Positions 50,641-61,444 of a DNA stretch of 64,000 nt are shown piece by piece. This DNA is from Antedon bifida (taxonomy: Eukaryota; Echinodermata; Crinoidea; Comatulida; Antedonidae): contig OY727101.1 in NCBI GenBank assembly GCA_963402885.1, positions 15,228,417 through 15,292,416 of the forward strand. The letters are read 5' to 3'. The notes below the pieces were generated by a model. It was not told the DNA's origin. It saw only the letters and a list, made by a program, of their open reading frames with translations, and made no database searches. A program made the translations under genes and the position numbers. Each line of letters begins with the position of its first letter. Position 1 is the first letter of the stretch.

Positions 50641-52694
50641 GGCAATTATTTTAAATTTCCGTGTGGTGTTCAGCGACCTCAGTTCTCGATTGCGCACGCG
50701 CAACAGAAATCTATATCTAAGGTAATTTCGCATTTATTGAAATGAGAGCTTGCGGAATAAATACGGAAACAGAACACAAACCATTGTTTATTTACTATGT
50801 TTAGGTATCTATTAGGAGCCCATATATTTAGTAGGATATTTTATGTTTAGATCTTGGTATTTGTAGGCCTATATTGAAAGTTACACAAAACTTATCTAAA
50901 TTTAGGCCTATAAAGGCCTACCATACATTGCTATTCCCGTCTTTGACCATGTTTCTTTAGTCCCGTAAAACGTTTATGCCTGTTATACTGTAGGCCTATT
51001 TAACTATATATATATATTTTTTTTAACTCAGAGGTTGAAATGCATCTAAAATAGTATTAATAACATCGTTAAACAATACAGACAAAACTGTTAAGTTGAG
51101 CACTTCAGGCCCAAGCCATTCGCACCCCTTAACTCTAGTTCAGCATTCTAGATGCCACCTGAGAAGCGATCGGCAGGCGTGAGGAAATAATGTATACTGT
51201 TTCATGTGTATAATATGTAATTTTGTCCACATAATCATCCATGACGTTTTGTCGCTTGATTATGGGCTTCCGATTATCAAATCAGATTCCTTAGATTATT
51301 CTTAATTTCAAACAGGGAAAGTGAGATACCCACTCTTACATGATTTTAACATCCTTCATTTAAAAAGGTAAATCTTAATTTGGAGAACTTAAAAATGGGC
51401 TAGCTTTTATATTGCCGTCCTTCTGCTTTCGTAATTATGCCATAAATATTATAATATGACCGTGAGTGAAAAAATGTCCCACCTGACTTTTATGGGTAGG
51501 TAACATTGAATGTTAATGTCCTTTTCTAATTTTATGATAGTGTAATAACACTGACAGACTAGAATACACTTAACACTTATTAACCCCAGTCCCCATTGAT
51601 TATGAAGCAGTGCTTTAGAAGGTTAAAGTTCAAAATACTTATGGGTAAAACGAAAAATATAGAAATAAGAACAAATTAAAGGCTGTTGTCTGCTATGTTA
51701 ATGTATTCGCACGAATTGTGTTTCCGAGTTGTTATCGGTGTATAGCGTAGTTTCAGCATCGCAAGTAAATGTCATTTATATGCATACGCTTGCGTAGGCC
51801 TATAACTAGACACTTTCGACTCGTTTTCGACTTATGGAAAAAAGGCTTATTATACATTTTATACTGTAAAGATTTAGTATTTTTAAAATGGCTAAAACAA
51901 AGGTGTAAAGTTTCTAAAACTACACTCATATAAGTGTAAAATTAATTATTGGTTGGTTATCTTATTTTTATTTTTATATTTATTTCTATTATTTATTTAA
52001 TTGATTGTTAAAACTATGATTGAACATAAATGGTAATTAATAGGCTTCAGTTTGTCATTCCCAACATTACGGATAAACTAATAGATTTTAAGCCTACGTA
52101 TTTTTTGATGTCATCATTGCATCAAAAAAAGACAGGACCACAATGTAAAACAGATACACTGTTATCTGATTGTTTTATCCTGTATAAATATATTATTTAT
52201 TATTATTATTATTATTATTCGGAAATTGAAAACTCGGAGTTGAGCTTAAAAATTGTTTTAAATATGTCCTACTGAGGGTTCCGTAGGTATATTTTGATTG
52301 GTTGACTTGTTTTGTTGGTTCGATGGTTTATTATTGTTGTCAAGTTTATATTGTCGATTGGTAACGGAGTTGTAAAAGTACAACAGAAACAACTGTAACC
52401 AACAACATAATTTTCGCGTGCCCTTAATTTTCGCGATCGTTGCGAAAATAAAGGGTCCGTGAAAAATGTTGAATGAATTTGTACTGATTACAATATTTCA
52501 CACATGAAATTAAACTTATTATTAAAATCAATACATATTGTCTTTTTATTTTAAAAATAAGCATATTTGTACATTCTTATTCTAAGTTTCTTTACATATA
52601 CGGTACCATTATTGTTTTTTGTTTATGCATTCATAATAATTTAATCAGAGCCGAAAAAATGCATCCACTAACCATCTCTACAGTAGTTACTTTG

Positions 52695-52955
52695 ACCCTC
52701 TTGTTATATTGACCCTCTAGTTATATTGACCCTCTAGTTATATTGACCCTCTAGTTATATTGATCCTCTAGTTATATTGACCCTCTAGTTATATTGACCC
52801 TCTAGTTATATTGATCTTCTAGTTATATTGACCTTCTAGTTATATTGATCCTCCAGTTATATTGACCCTCTAGTTATATTGACCCTCTATTTATATTGAT
52901 CCTCCAGTTATATTGACCCTCTAGTTACATTGACCCTCTAGTAATACTGACCATC
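52695..52955. repeat. 17-bp minisatellite
   Basis: About 15 units of TTATATTGACCCTCTAG, with variants GATCCTC, GACCTTC and CTCCAG, trailing into diverged units to about 52995. Confidence 0.93.
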
Positions 52956-53552
52956 ATTTTAAATCTCCAGTTATACTGACCTTCTTCTACTGACCTTCTT
53001 AACGCAATTATTATATGATTATAGCTTAGCAAAGATGGAATAATTATATATATATATTTTATATATTAGGCCTATCTCTAGGCCTATATTAAAAAACGTA
53101 TTACAATTAAATTTTAATATTTAATATTGCATGAAAAAAACTATAGTTCACCCTCGCAAGGTTTAGTTGTGAGTGGCGAAAAAAAATAGTAGTAATTTAA
53201 GAAAAGCGACCGGTGTCGTATAACTTCCATTACTATTAAAATCAATAAGCAATATTCAAAAGCATTTAAATCTATTATTAAAGATAAACTATTTGAAAAT
53301 ATATGTAAAGCTGCTTTAACTTTGGAAGTCACGTTTACAGAATTATCCAATTAAAAAGCCCGGATCCGACCCCATGTGCATAATAATTTACGTACGTAAT
53401 CGATGCAGAAATATGAATTATTCATTATTCATACTCCGCTACCTTATTGAATATTCATTAGGTGTGACGTAGGAATTGACTTGACTACAATTCGCTTTTA
53501 CAAACGCTTTCCACCGAGCACCGAGCCGTCCACCACGTGTGTGTTGTCAAAT

Positions 53553-53615
53553 GGTTTAAAATATGGGCCTGTCGATGTATGGGGTTCGAATCCCATGCGC
53601 AACATCTTTTTACGA
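53553..53615 (+). pseudogene. Weak tRNA-like fragment
   Basis: GTTG...CAAC ends, ATGGGGTTCGAATCCCAT as a T-arm-like hairpin (an 8-nt loop instead of 7) and CTTTTT after it. The D and anticodon arms do not fold convincingly. Confidence 0.25.
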
Positions 53616-53956
53616 AGAGATATTATTTAGAGGGTTAGGTTGCGTTATAGATAGGAAATAAGTCGACTATCTTGTAATTCTTTCACATTGGAAATAATGA
53701 ATAATTCATGATTTCTGAACCGCTTACTTTGAGAGAACAAAAATTCGCTGGCCGGAGAAAACTTTGGGCTACGTTTTTAGACCACATATGTTTTGTACGT
53801 AGCCTTATTGGCGGAAGGCAAACAAACCTATTCTAGAACGTTTTCTATAAAATACAAAAAATAATACGATCTAGCACAAACTACCGTAAGCATTGGATAA
53901 TAGACGAACTAGAAACTACCCGTTCCACTTTTGATCGTTAATAATTCAAATTTTTT

Positions 53957-56781
53957 TTACGATATTAGGATAAAATTAGATTTAAACTCCGTATTAGTTT
54001 CGGATGAAACTACCCGGCCGTTTCTGTTAATTGTGAGAAAACGCGTCGTAGTCCTACTCGGAAACGCTGTATCGATATTGCGTTTACCTACTTTAACGTG
54101 TACTAACGACTGAAAGGATATAAAGCAGGATCGTCTGGATTTTTCCCGCCATAAGATATCAATATTTAGTTCAGACAGGATTTCGTCCTCTGTGTTCTGA
54201 AGGAAAAATAAATTTGACTTAAATAACTGTACTATTTTCTTCTCTATTATCATCTTCACCATACTTATTATCATCTTCTAATACACAATCATCATTATCA
54301 TCACCATCTATAATCACATATCTCATTTTATCACCACCACCATCATCGTCATCATCAATATCATCATCATAATCATCATCATCATCATAATCATCATCAT
54401 CAAGAACAACAACAACAACATTATCATCATCATAATCATCATCATCATCATAATCATTGTCACCAAGAACAACAACAACAACATTATCATCATCATAATC
54501 ATCATCATCATAATCATCATCATCATCAAGAACAACAAAAACAACATTATCCTCATAATCATCAAGAACAACATTATCATCATCATCATCATCATTAATA
54601 ACAACATTATCATCATCAAGAACAACATCAACATTATCATCATAATCATCATCATCATCAATAACAACATTATCATCATCATCAAGAACAACATCAACAG
54701 TATTATCATAATCATCATCAACAAAAACAACAACAACAGTATCATCATCATCATCATCAAGAACAACTTCAACATTACCATCATCATCTATAATCACATA
54801 TCTCATTTTATCACCACCACTATCATCGTCATCATCATCATAATCATCATCATCAAGAACAACAACAAACATTATCATCATATTAAATCATCAAGAACAA
54901 CATCATCATCATCAATAACAACATTCTCATCATCAAGAACAATATCAACATTATCATCATCAAAAACAACATCAACATTATCATCATCAAGAACAACTTC
55001 AACATTATCATCATCATCATCATCATCAAGAACAACTTCAACATTATCATCATCATCAAAAACAACTTCAACCTTATCATCATCATCAAGACCAACATCA
55101 GCATTATATCATCACCATCATCCTCATTGCATTAACATTATCGTCAGCCATCATCCACTTCTTAAAGACAGTTTCTAAGCCAACATACATTTCTTGCAGA
55201 TATTTTCCCAAGCTTGTCCATTGATAAGTAAAGTCCTGATTCAGTGCCTCGAATGATGACCAAATTAGGTCCGACAGCAAAAATGGTTAATTCAACTATA
55301 ATGTAAAACAAAACAAATATTTATTTTATTCATTTTTTATAGTATTATGCAAAACATGCAATGTTTACCAGCATCATATTACATTAATTCGTGAACAATT
55401 ATATCATCAGAGGGACATAATAATGATAATATCAGGCTGTGATGGGCATGGGTCCGAGCCTATCTGTACTATACTGATTACATCCTTAGGCCAGATGCTT
55501 TACTCTCATTGCCTCGTCCTTCAGATGGGATGTAAAGCAGTTGGTACCGAGTGCACGCTAAAGCACTTGGTACTGTTTGAAAAAGAGTAGGGGATCCTCT
55601 ACCGGTGTGCTGACTTGGTATGCGCTGCACTGCTGACTGCCGTGGGTCCGTGGAGGGCCTTATCCGAATTTCCTCAGTTTCCAGTTAAGCTTGTGAACCA
55701 GAATAAAATGCTTTACCTTTTAACTTTTGATTCATATAGAGGAGACTTTGAGGTGACTATGTCCGAAATAGTATTATGTGATATGGGTATAGTATTTACT
55801 CCTCGGACGGTGCCTTTCCGCCCAAATCGTAATATCTAATTTAGTAATATTGGCAGACAAAGAAACAACTATAAGAAATATAAAGACTATAATTGCGAAT
55901 TTTTTTCTTCGTAGTTCAATTTTTCATAAAAAGAACATAAAAGCAATGTTATCTATTTAGTTTTCTGTTTTGTGAGAATCTCTCACTTATATTTCCATTC
56001 TTTATTACAATAGCTCTTCATAATGACAATCACATTTTACCAGGTCGAAAATACAGTCTCGCCTAATCCAAGTATTGTTACTGTACTCTATATAGACCTA
56101 CAATAGACAATGTTATTCATTGTATTATTTATTTAATTTATTATTATTTTTTATTTAGTTTTTAAATAGTATTCCTATACAAAATTATTATTAAATAAGT
56201 ATTGTCAAACAATGAAATTGCTAAACATGAAATAACATAAAAGCGAACTTTGAATAGGCCATTTTGTAGTTTGAATAAACTTTCTCGGAAAAAACTCAAC
56301 AAACATGATTTCGCTTCAATCATTGTCTTTCGGTTTACTTTTTAAATAATTAATCAGGTTTATTTGGTTTGTTTTTTCAAAGTAAATAACTATTAGTATA
56401 CATTAAAATAGCATATTCATCAAAATTCATAAAAAAAAATTATTTTTCAGAGGGAAATTAATATATCTTTAATAATGAATTTGTTTACGAACCGTATTTG
56501 TTTTTACAGTTACTTGTGCCACGGACATGTCCATCTGGTCCGATCATCAGAAATAAACCAGTTCTTGACACAACTCGTGTTACAACTTCATGATGGTCCA
56601 ACATGGCTTCTTCGGTATCTGAGGTCGTCGTCTCCCTGTTTTTTAATTTGTCGTTAAAATAAGCCAATGTGGATTGGTTTGTCTCTATCTCCACCGTTGA
56701 TTCAATCAGCGAACCCAAGGATAACGATAACATAAATGGCATATAAAGCACACACAGTGACATTTTTCCTACTGGAGTCAT
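53957..56781 (-). CDS. Divergent secreted FGF-like ligand, gene C (three exons)
   Basis: Exons are 56781-56493, 55295-55189 and 54196-53957, giving 211 aa. The donors are GTTCGT (weak) and GTATGT; acceptors are CATTATAG and CCTTCAG; phases are 1 and 0. Exon 1 is 289 nt, as in gene A, and exon 2 is 107 nt, as in A and B. ATG at 56781 or Met7 could start a signal peptide (MSLCVLYMPFMLSLSLGSLI). It shares with gene A the sequon at N35 and the motif AYFNDKL/DYFNDGL. Core landmarks are VSRTGLFLMIGPDGHVRG (71-88), GTESGLYLSMDKLGKI (113-128), WREKSRRSCF (148-157), FLTINRNGRV and an FILIS end. C92 and C156 match the conserved pair. Exon 3 lacks one residue next to RRSCF relative to A and B. Intron 2 is mostly trinucleotide repeat. 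Confidence 0.85.
54240..55140. repeat. ATC/AAC trinucleotide satellite filling intron 2 of FGF-like gene C
   Basis: About 900 bp of (ATC)n interrupted by AAGAACAAC(AAC)n and ATT, giving blocks of irregular length. A longer non-repeat phrase, 'tctataatcacatatctcat', occurs at about 54307 and 54787, so a ~480-bp block has itself been duplicated. Minus-strand frames rich in Asp/Val or Met/Leu are artefacts of this array. Confidence 0.95.
55434..55700 (+). mobile_element. SINE-like element in intron 1 of FGF-like gene C
   Basis: 'cttcagatgggatgtaaagc...ggtaccgagtgcac' followed by 'aaagcacttggtactg' and 'gaaaaagagtaggggat'. The same order of blocks (GGACTATAAACCGTAGGTCC, TTTAAAGAACCC, GAAGAAGAGTAGGGGG) is in the minus-strand SINE at 29720-30112. 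This supports a shared SINE core. A B-box-like GGGTCCGAGCC lies at about 55451. Confidence 0.6.
56265..56473. mobile_element. Old copy of MITE family M4 at the exon-1 border of FGF-like gene C
   Basis: The phrases 'aaagtaaataactattag', 'acattaaaatagcatatt' and the end 'gggaaattaatatatcttt' plus 'aa' correspond to the M4 terminus GGGACAATACATCTTTAA. The terminus stops about 19 bp from the exon-1 splice donor. Confidence 0.5.
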
Positions 56782-56850
56782 CTTCCTCTATTTTCAAATC
56801 AAATTATCTGAAAACAAATTATTTATTTATTCACATTTCTTCCCAGTGTA

Positions 56851-57079
56851 ACACAAGATAGAGATATAAAAGGTATAAAGTAAATTACAAAACAGGTGGA
56901 CACGCCTATGCTAATTAGTCAATCCAAACCAGACATCACAATGTCTATATAGGGTACATCACATTTTTTGTCACATAAAGTTTGATAGTGTAGACCAGGC
57001 TTAACACAAAATGGAGATATAAAAGGAAAGTACAAAACGTGTGGACACACATATGCTAATTAGTCAATCCAACCCAGAT
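56851..57079. repeat. Direct repeat interrupted by an M1 MITE remnant
   Basis: 56851-56936 and 57003-57079 share 'agatataaaagg', 'tacaaaacaggtggacac' and 'atgctaattagtcaatcca'. The M1 right half (56940-57003, 'gtttgatagtgtagac') lies between them. All of this is within 300 bp upstream of the FGF-like gene C start. Confidence 0.75.
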
Positions 57080-57359
57080 ATAAAAACAATCTACAAGAAA
57101 TTTATCAATTTCTGCAAACATTGTTAATATCTAAAATAATTATTTAAATAGCTATTCAACTAAATATTTAGTACATTTAAACATAAAAGAAGTAAGATGT
57201 AAATAAATTGAAAAAAAAAAGATTTTTGGTAGACAAAATAATTTCATGTTTAGTTTAAAAAAGAAAATAATAGTTATTATAAATAAATATGTGGAAAAAA
57301 AACACGAACAAATAATATAAAATAACACAATAAATGTTTTGATTTAACCAAAAATCCAT

Positions 57360-57537
57360 TGGCTGGCAGCCAATTAGATCATTTTTTGCTTTAAATTACA
57401 GCTTTTTCAGGTAAATAAATTTTGTTTAGATCCAATTTTTGGTCAAAGTGGATAACTATTATGTGACATTAAAATGGCATATTAAAAAAAAAAGAAATTG
57501 TAAAAATTATTTTTTCAGGGGAAAAACAAATCTTTAA
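57360..57537. mobile_element. Old copy of MITE family M4
   Basis: 'ttttttgctttaaattacag', 'ggtcaaagtggataacta', 'gtgacattaaaatggcata' and an end 'aaatctttaa', collinear with 19255-19495. Confidence 0.55.
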
Positions 57538-57544
57538 AAGAAAC

Positions 57545-57830
57545 AGTTACGAAGTTGCAGTGGCTGTGGCCGAAGCTATTGCGAAGTAGCAGCGGTTGAG
57601 CCGATACAGTTACGAAGGTCCAGTGGCTCTGGCCGAAGCTATTGCGAAGTATGCAGCGGTTCAGCCGATACAGTTACGAAGTTCCAGTGGCTCTGGCCGA
57701 AGCCATTGCGAAGTAGCAGCGGTTGAGCCGATACAGTTACGAAGAAGCAGTGTGATAGCCGAAGTAACGGCGGTCATACAGTTACGAAGTTCAGTGTCTC
57801 TGGCCGAAGCCGATGCGAAGTAACATAACT
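57545..57830. repeat. 63-bp GC-rich minisatellite
   Basis: About 4.5 units starting CAGTTACGAAG, then 'cagtggctctggccgaagc', ATTGCGAAGTAGCAGCGGTT and GAGCCGATA. The last units are shortened. 63 is a multiple of three, so open frames run through it. Confidence 0.92.
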
Positions 57831-58879
57831 TCTAACGAAAAAACAGTTACAAACCTATTAAGCCTATAACATAAAGCGAGACAATATAAAACATTAGTTT
57901 TCAATAGCAATATGGAGTGTGTGTTGTGTTTTTCCCTGACAGTGAGTGTGCGATTATAGTATATTAAGACATTCAAATTGGTTTTATAGTATTGTGTATA
58001 TTGTCCAAATAACTGATGTTTATAAGTGGAATTAATTGAAGGAATATTTTTATTCATTGAAAGACAGTCTACGTTTAGTTTAATGAAATTGAGTTTAATG
58101 AATGAACAGTTTCTGTCTATTCCACAAATAAAAAACATTCATCAATCATTTGTTTTATAACACACCTTACTGTTTGAAGGCTAGGTCCATAAAATAAAAT
58201 ACGGCGCTCGGAATTATTTTAGCAGCGGAGTAAAGTCGCTACAGACGGCGCACTCTAACTGAGGTTGGGTTTTAACAGTTCCATCAGGATATTCGACCCA
58301 GGCGTCGCACACAATCTCAATATTTCTACACAAAGATATTACTGTACCTAAACGTGCAAAATGTACACCAATCGTAAGGATGTATATACAAATACGTCAT
58401 GTGACACCCAATCAACCAATCAAATGGCAAAGATACAAGAGGTGTGTTATACGTATTAATACACGACAGCACTGCCGTCGACGGATTGTTACTAGGCCTA
58501 TAACGCATGGTTACAAAAAGTTGGTGCATAATGACCATGTAACATTGCAACGAAAGATAACTAACTTAACTTAGCACAGGCGTGCGCTAATTCCGTCCTA
58601 GACGAGTACACCTACAGCAGTACATCATGAACGCAATAATCAAGAAAGACGGGCGGGGTCTCCACCTGTTACGTGTAATTAATTTAAACAAATTAACAGA
58701 TAAACAACGGCGACAAATTATGTGCAATTAGATATTTAGGAATAAAAAAAAGAATAAATTGTAGGGCTAAAAATACAAATGTGTGAAAACCACCCAGCAA
58801 TAATAGTATAATGAAAAAAAGTACCGTAAACAGGGAAAAATCTGTGATTATTGAAAAGTTTCCAAAAACACAAAATATA

Positions 58880-59508
58880 TTAAAGACCCCTTCCCTGCAA
58901 TTTTGGACGTTTTTTGGAAAATAATACATATATATCACCATTATTAAACCATGTCATTCCTTGTCTTAAATGTACGTTTTATGGTAAATTATGATAAAAA
59001 GTGAGAAACAATGCACTACCTAAGTAGCTCGCGGCGATCGACCTCTCGTGGACGGTCTTAGGCCTAGCCTAGCTAGGCTTAGTTTCGTAGGCCTAGCTGG
59101 TAAACATCGGTAACGTACGAACATCGTACGCTAGCTATATACCTAGCCTGACGTTGTATAGTTGCTGCATTAATTGTCTTTCTATTTTTGCCAGACTCCG
59201 TTGATACAAATTGGGGAAAACCCGGTATTTTCGCTGAAAAGTTAGGAGTCTTCCATTTGTTTTGGCCTCACGATCGATCGAAAAGTGGGCGAATTACAGG
59301 TGAAAAACAAAAAAATCAATCCGCGCGCAATGCATTTTGGGATTTATAGCGGGCCGCTATAATTATTAGAATCGACTTATTTTTCACATTTTTAACCGTT
59401 TAAAGACGAAAAAAGTTATCGCAATAGGACCATATAGTATTATTTTTACATTAAATATAGTTTGTGATCTTAAATTAGATCTAAAAAACGTAGGGAAGGG
59501 GGCTTTAA
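58880..59508. mobile_element. MITE M5 (~629 bp)
   Basis: TTAAAGACCCCTTCCCT at the left pairs with AGGGAAGGGGGCTTTAA at the right, again with TTAA borders as in M4. The interior is CpG-richer than its surroundings (for example CGCGCGCAATGCATTTTGGG, AGCGGGCCGCT). No transposase frame. Confidence 0.85.
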
Positions 59509-61100
59509 GTTTAGCTAGATTATTTTATAACCCCAAAGGCTATAAAATACTGGCGTTACATTGCCAATTATGTGTGCCATTATTTAAATGTAGGTCATTA
59601 TTCTAAAGGTTAATATGTTTTATAAGTCCATGTAATATTAATTTAATTACTTACGGAGGGTGAAAGTAATCGAGTGTTTTGTTTTAAATGTTGATATATG
59701 GATGGGTATGATAACACAAGTCTATCTAAATACAAGGTGGTTTTAGTACCTGTAATTGTTCACTTTTCTTTGCATATGAGGTAAGCTTAAAGTATTCCAA
59801 ATCCTGTAAGTAGTTGTTTCTTGTATACTTTATTCGGTTCGCCATTTTATGTAAGCTGGCCTCGCTGAAATCATAGCGACCACGACTGGGCGATTGCACA
59901 GTTATTGAAAGAGAGTTTGAACGAGCACTAAAGTATTTTGTATTAAATACATGAAGGATAACTTCTGATAATAGTCTTATGTCCTATTTTTATGGGTAAC
60001 GTGTTTGCCACGTTGTTTTAATTAAGACATTACAAAATCGAACAATTTTTAATATGTTATAATATTGAAGAGTGAAATTTCACTCTTTCTTGGGTTTACG
60101 GTATGGTACTGTCACTTACGTAAAGAAACAATAGGCTGTATAAGTGTAGTGTAAGTAAAACCGAGCATGCATGTTACTTATAACATTGAATGTAAGTTTT
60201 ATTGTTAAAAACACGTTTTTAACTATAGGTGTCATTGTGCTGTTATACTGTATTAAGATGTAACTTAGTTAAAACACAGCATACATATTATTTATAACAT
60301 TGAATGTAAGTTATATTGTTAAAATAAATTTTTAGCCAGGTAGGTGTCATATTGTGCTGTTATACTATATTGTTTAAGCCGTGATGATTTTAGAAATAAA
60401 AGTGGGAGAACCCCACATAAATTGACTTCTTAACCAAACTTAAAATAAAGAGACCAACGCACTGTTGTATTCAAAACTAGTAAGTATTATTTTACTTGTT
60501 TTACCTGATTTTAGACATTTCAACATTTTATTGCACACACAAACTGTTTGACGAAAGAAAATAAAAATCTCTCCTCAATCAGGTGCTTAGTAGTACTTGA
60601 TGATTGAAGAAAAGAGATTTTTGGAACATTTTAGTGTAAAATAAAAGTTTGAGTTTAAAAACATTTATTTTTCATAATTTAATGCCTTTCTATTTATTCT
60701 ATGTATAGGCCTAAGTAAATACAATTTTAAAAATGAAGTCCCACAATTGTATAGAAAAAGAGAAAATATGATAATTACACCTTATGAATACGCCTGAACA
60801 TGACCTTTAAATTATAATAGGCCTAAATACAACAAAAAACGATTTGTTATTATTTTTCTTATTCTCAATTGCCAAAACAAAACAAAAAACAGTAGTAAGT
60901 GGCACATAAAAAATAACATAAAGTATTATATTAAAATACTTTAATATAATAATCTAAAAATATCCACAATAAAAAATCTAGAATGTATTCATTGAAACTC
61001 AAAATCTGGCAGCACATTAACATAGAACAATGCACAATTAAAACTCCTTGTACCGATTAGTATTTTAGAACGTCAAATTTGAAACCAAACAACATACAGT

Positions 61101-61262
61101 TAAAGCCAATTTACACAGACGAGCGGTAACGCTAAGCGGAAAATAAAACTAATAGTATTATATAGAATCTATGTTATTTCTTATGACCATTTCCACTAAA
61201 CGCGGGCGATCTAGCGGTAACCTTTCCAGGATAGATACAAATTCTACGTGGGACAAGCTACA
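61101..61262. mobile_element. MITE family M3, copy lacking its right end
   Basis: TTAAAGCCAATTTACACAGACGAG at 61100 onward (compare 4071), then 'gatagatacaaattctacgt' and 'gggacaagct'. The right inverted repeat is missing. Confidence 0.75.
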
Positions 61263-61444
61263 CATCTCTTAATAATAACAAACCATTTAGGCCTACACAC
61301 AATATTAGAAATTTAAATTCTATAACTGTTTGTCTTATGTAGATTCGTCCCAATTTTATTTCATCTGTTAAAATATTGAGTTACAATACAATACATTACA
61401 CGTACAAAAAAAAAAAAAAATGTTGGATAATGTCATCAGTAGAA

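Larger units (their letters stand above)
44108..53956. other. Intergenic segment between FGF-like genes B and C
   Basis: 9.8 kb, very AT-rich. Contents: an old M4-like MITE (46015-46170), a TAGGCCTA-centred tandem repeat (47150-47300), an eroded tandem array (47850-49350), a GC-richer block with a hairpin (49810-50130), a tRNA-like sequence (50557-50640), a TAT microsatellite (52196-52221), a 17-bp minisatellite (52695-52955) and a B-box-like tRNA fragment near 53553-53615. No supported gene. 44300-46000 and 50700-52100 show nothing recognisable. Confidence 0.6.

Noticed and set aside
54219-54881. A 220-residue Asp/Val-rich open frame and a Met/Leu-rich frame on the minus strand
   Set aside because: Both are translations of the ATC/AAC satellite inside intron 2 of FGF-like gene C.
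54300-55100. CRISPR-like regular spacing of ATC blocks
   Set aside because: Eukaryotic context, spacers are themselves trinucleotide repeats and there are no cas genes.
57596-57823. A repetitive open frame on the + strand
   Set aside because: By-product of the 63-bp minisatellite, whose unit is a multiple of three.
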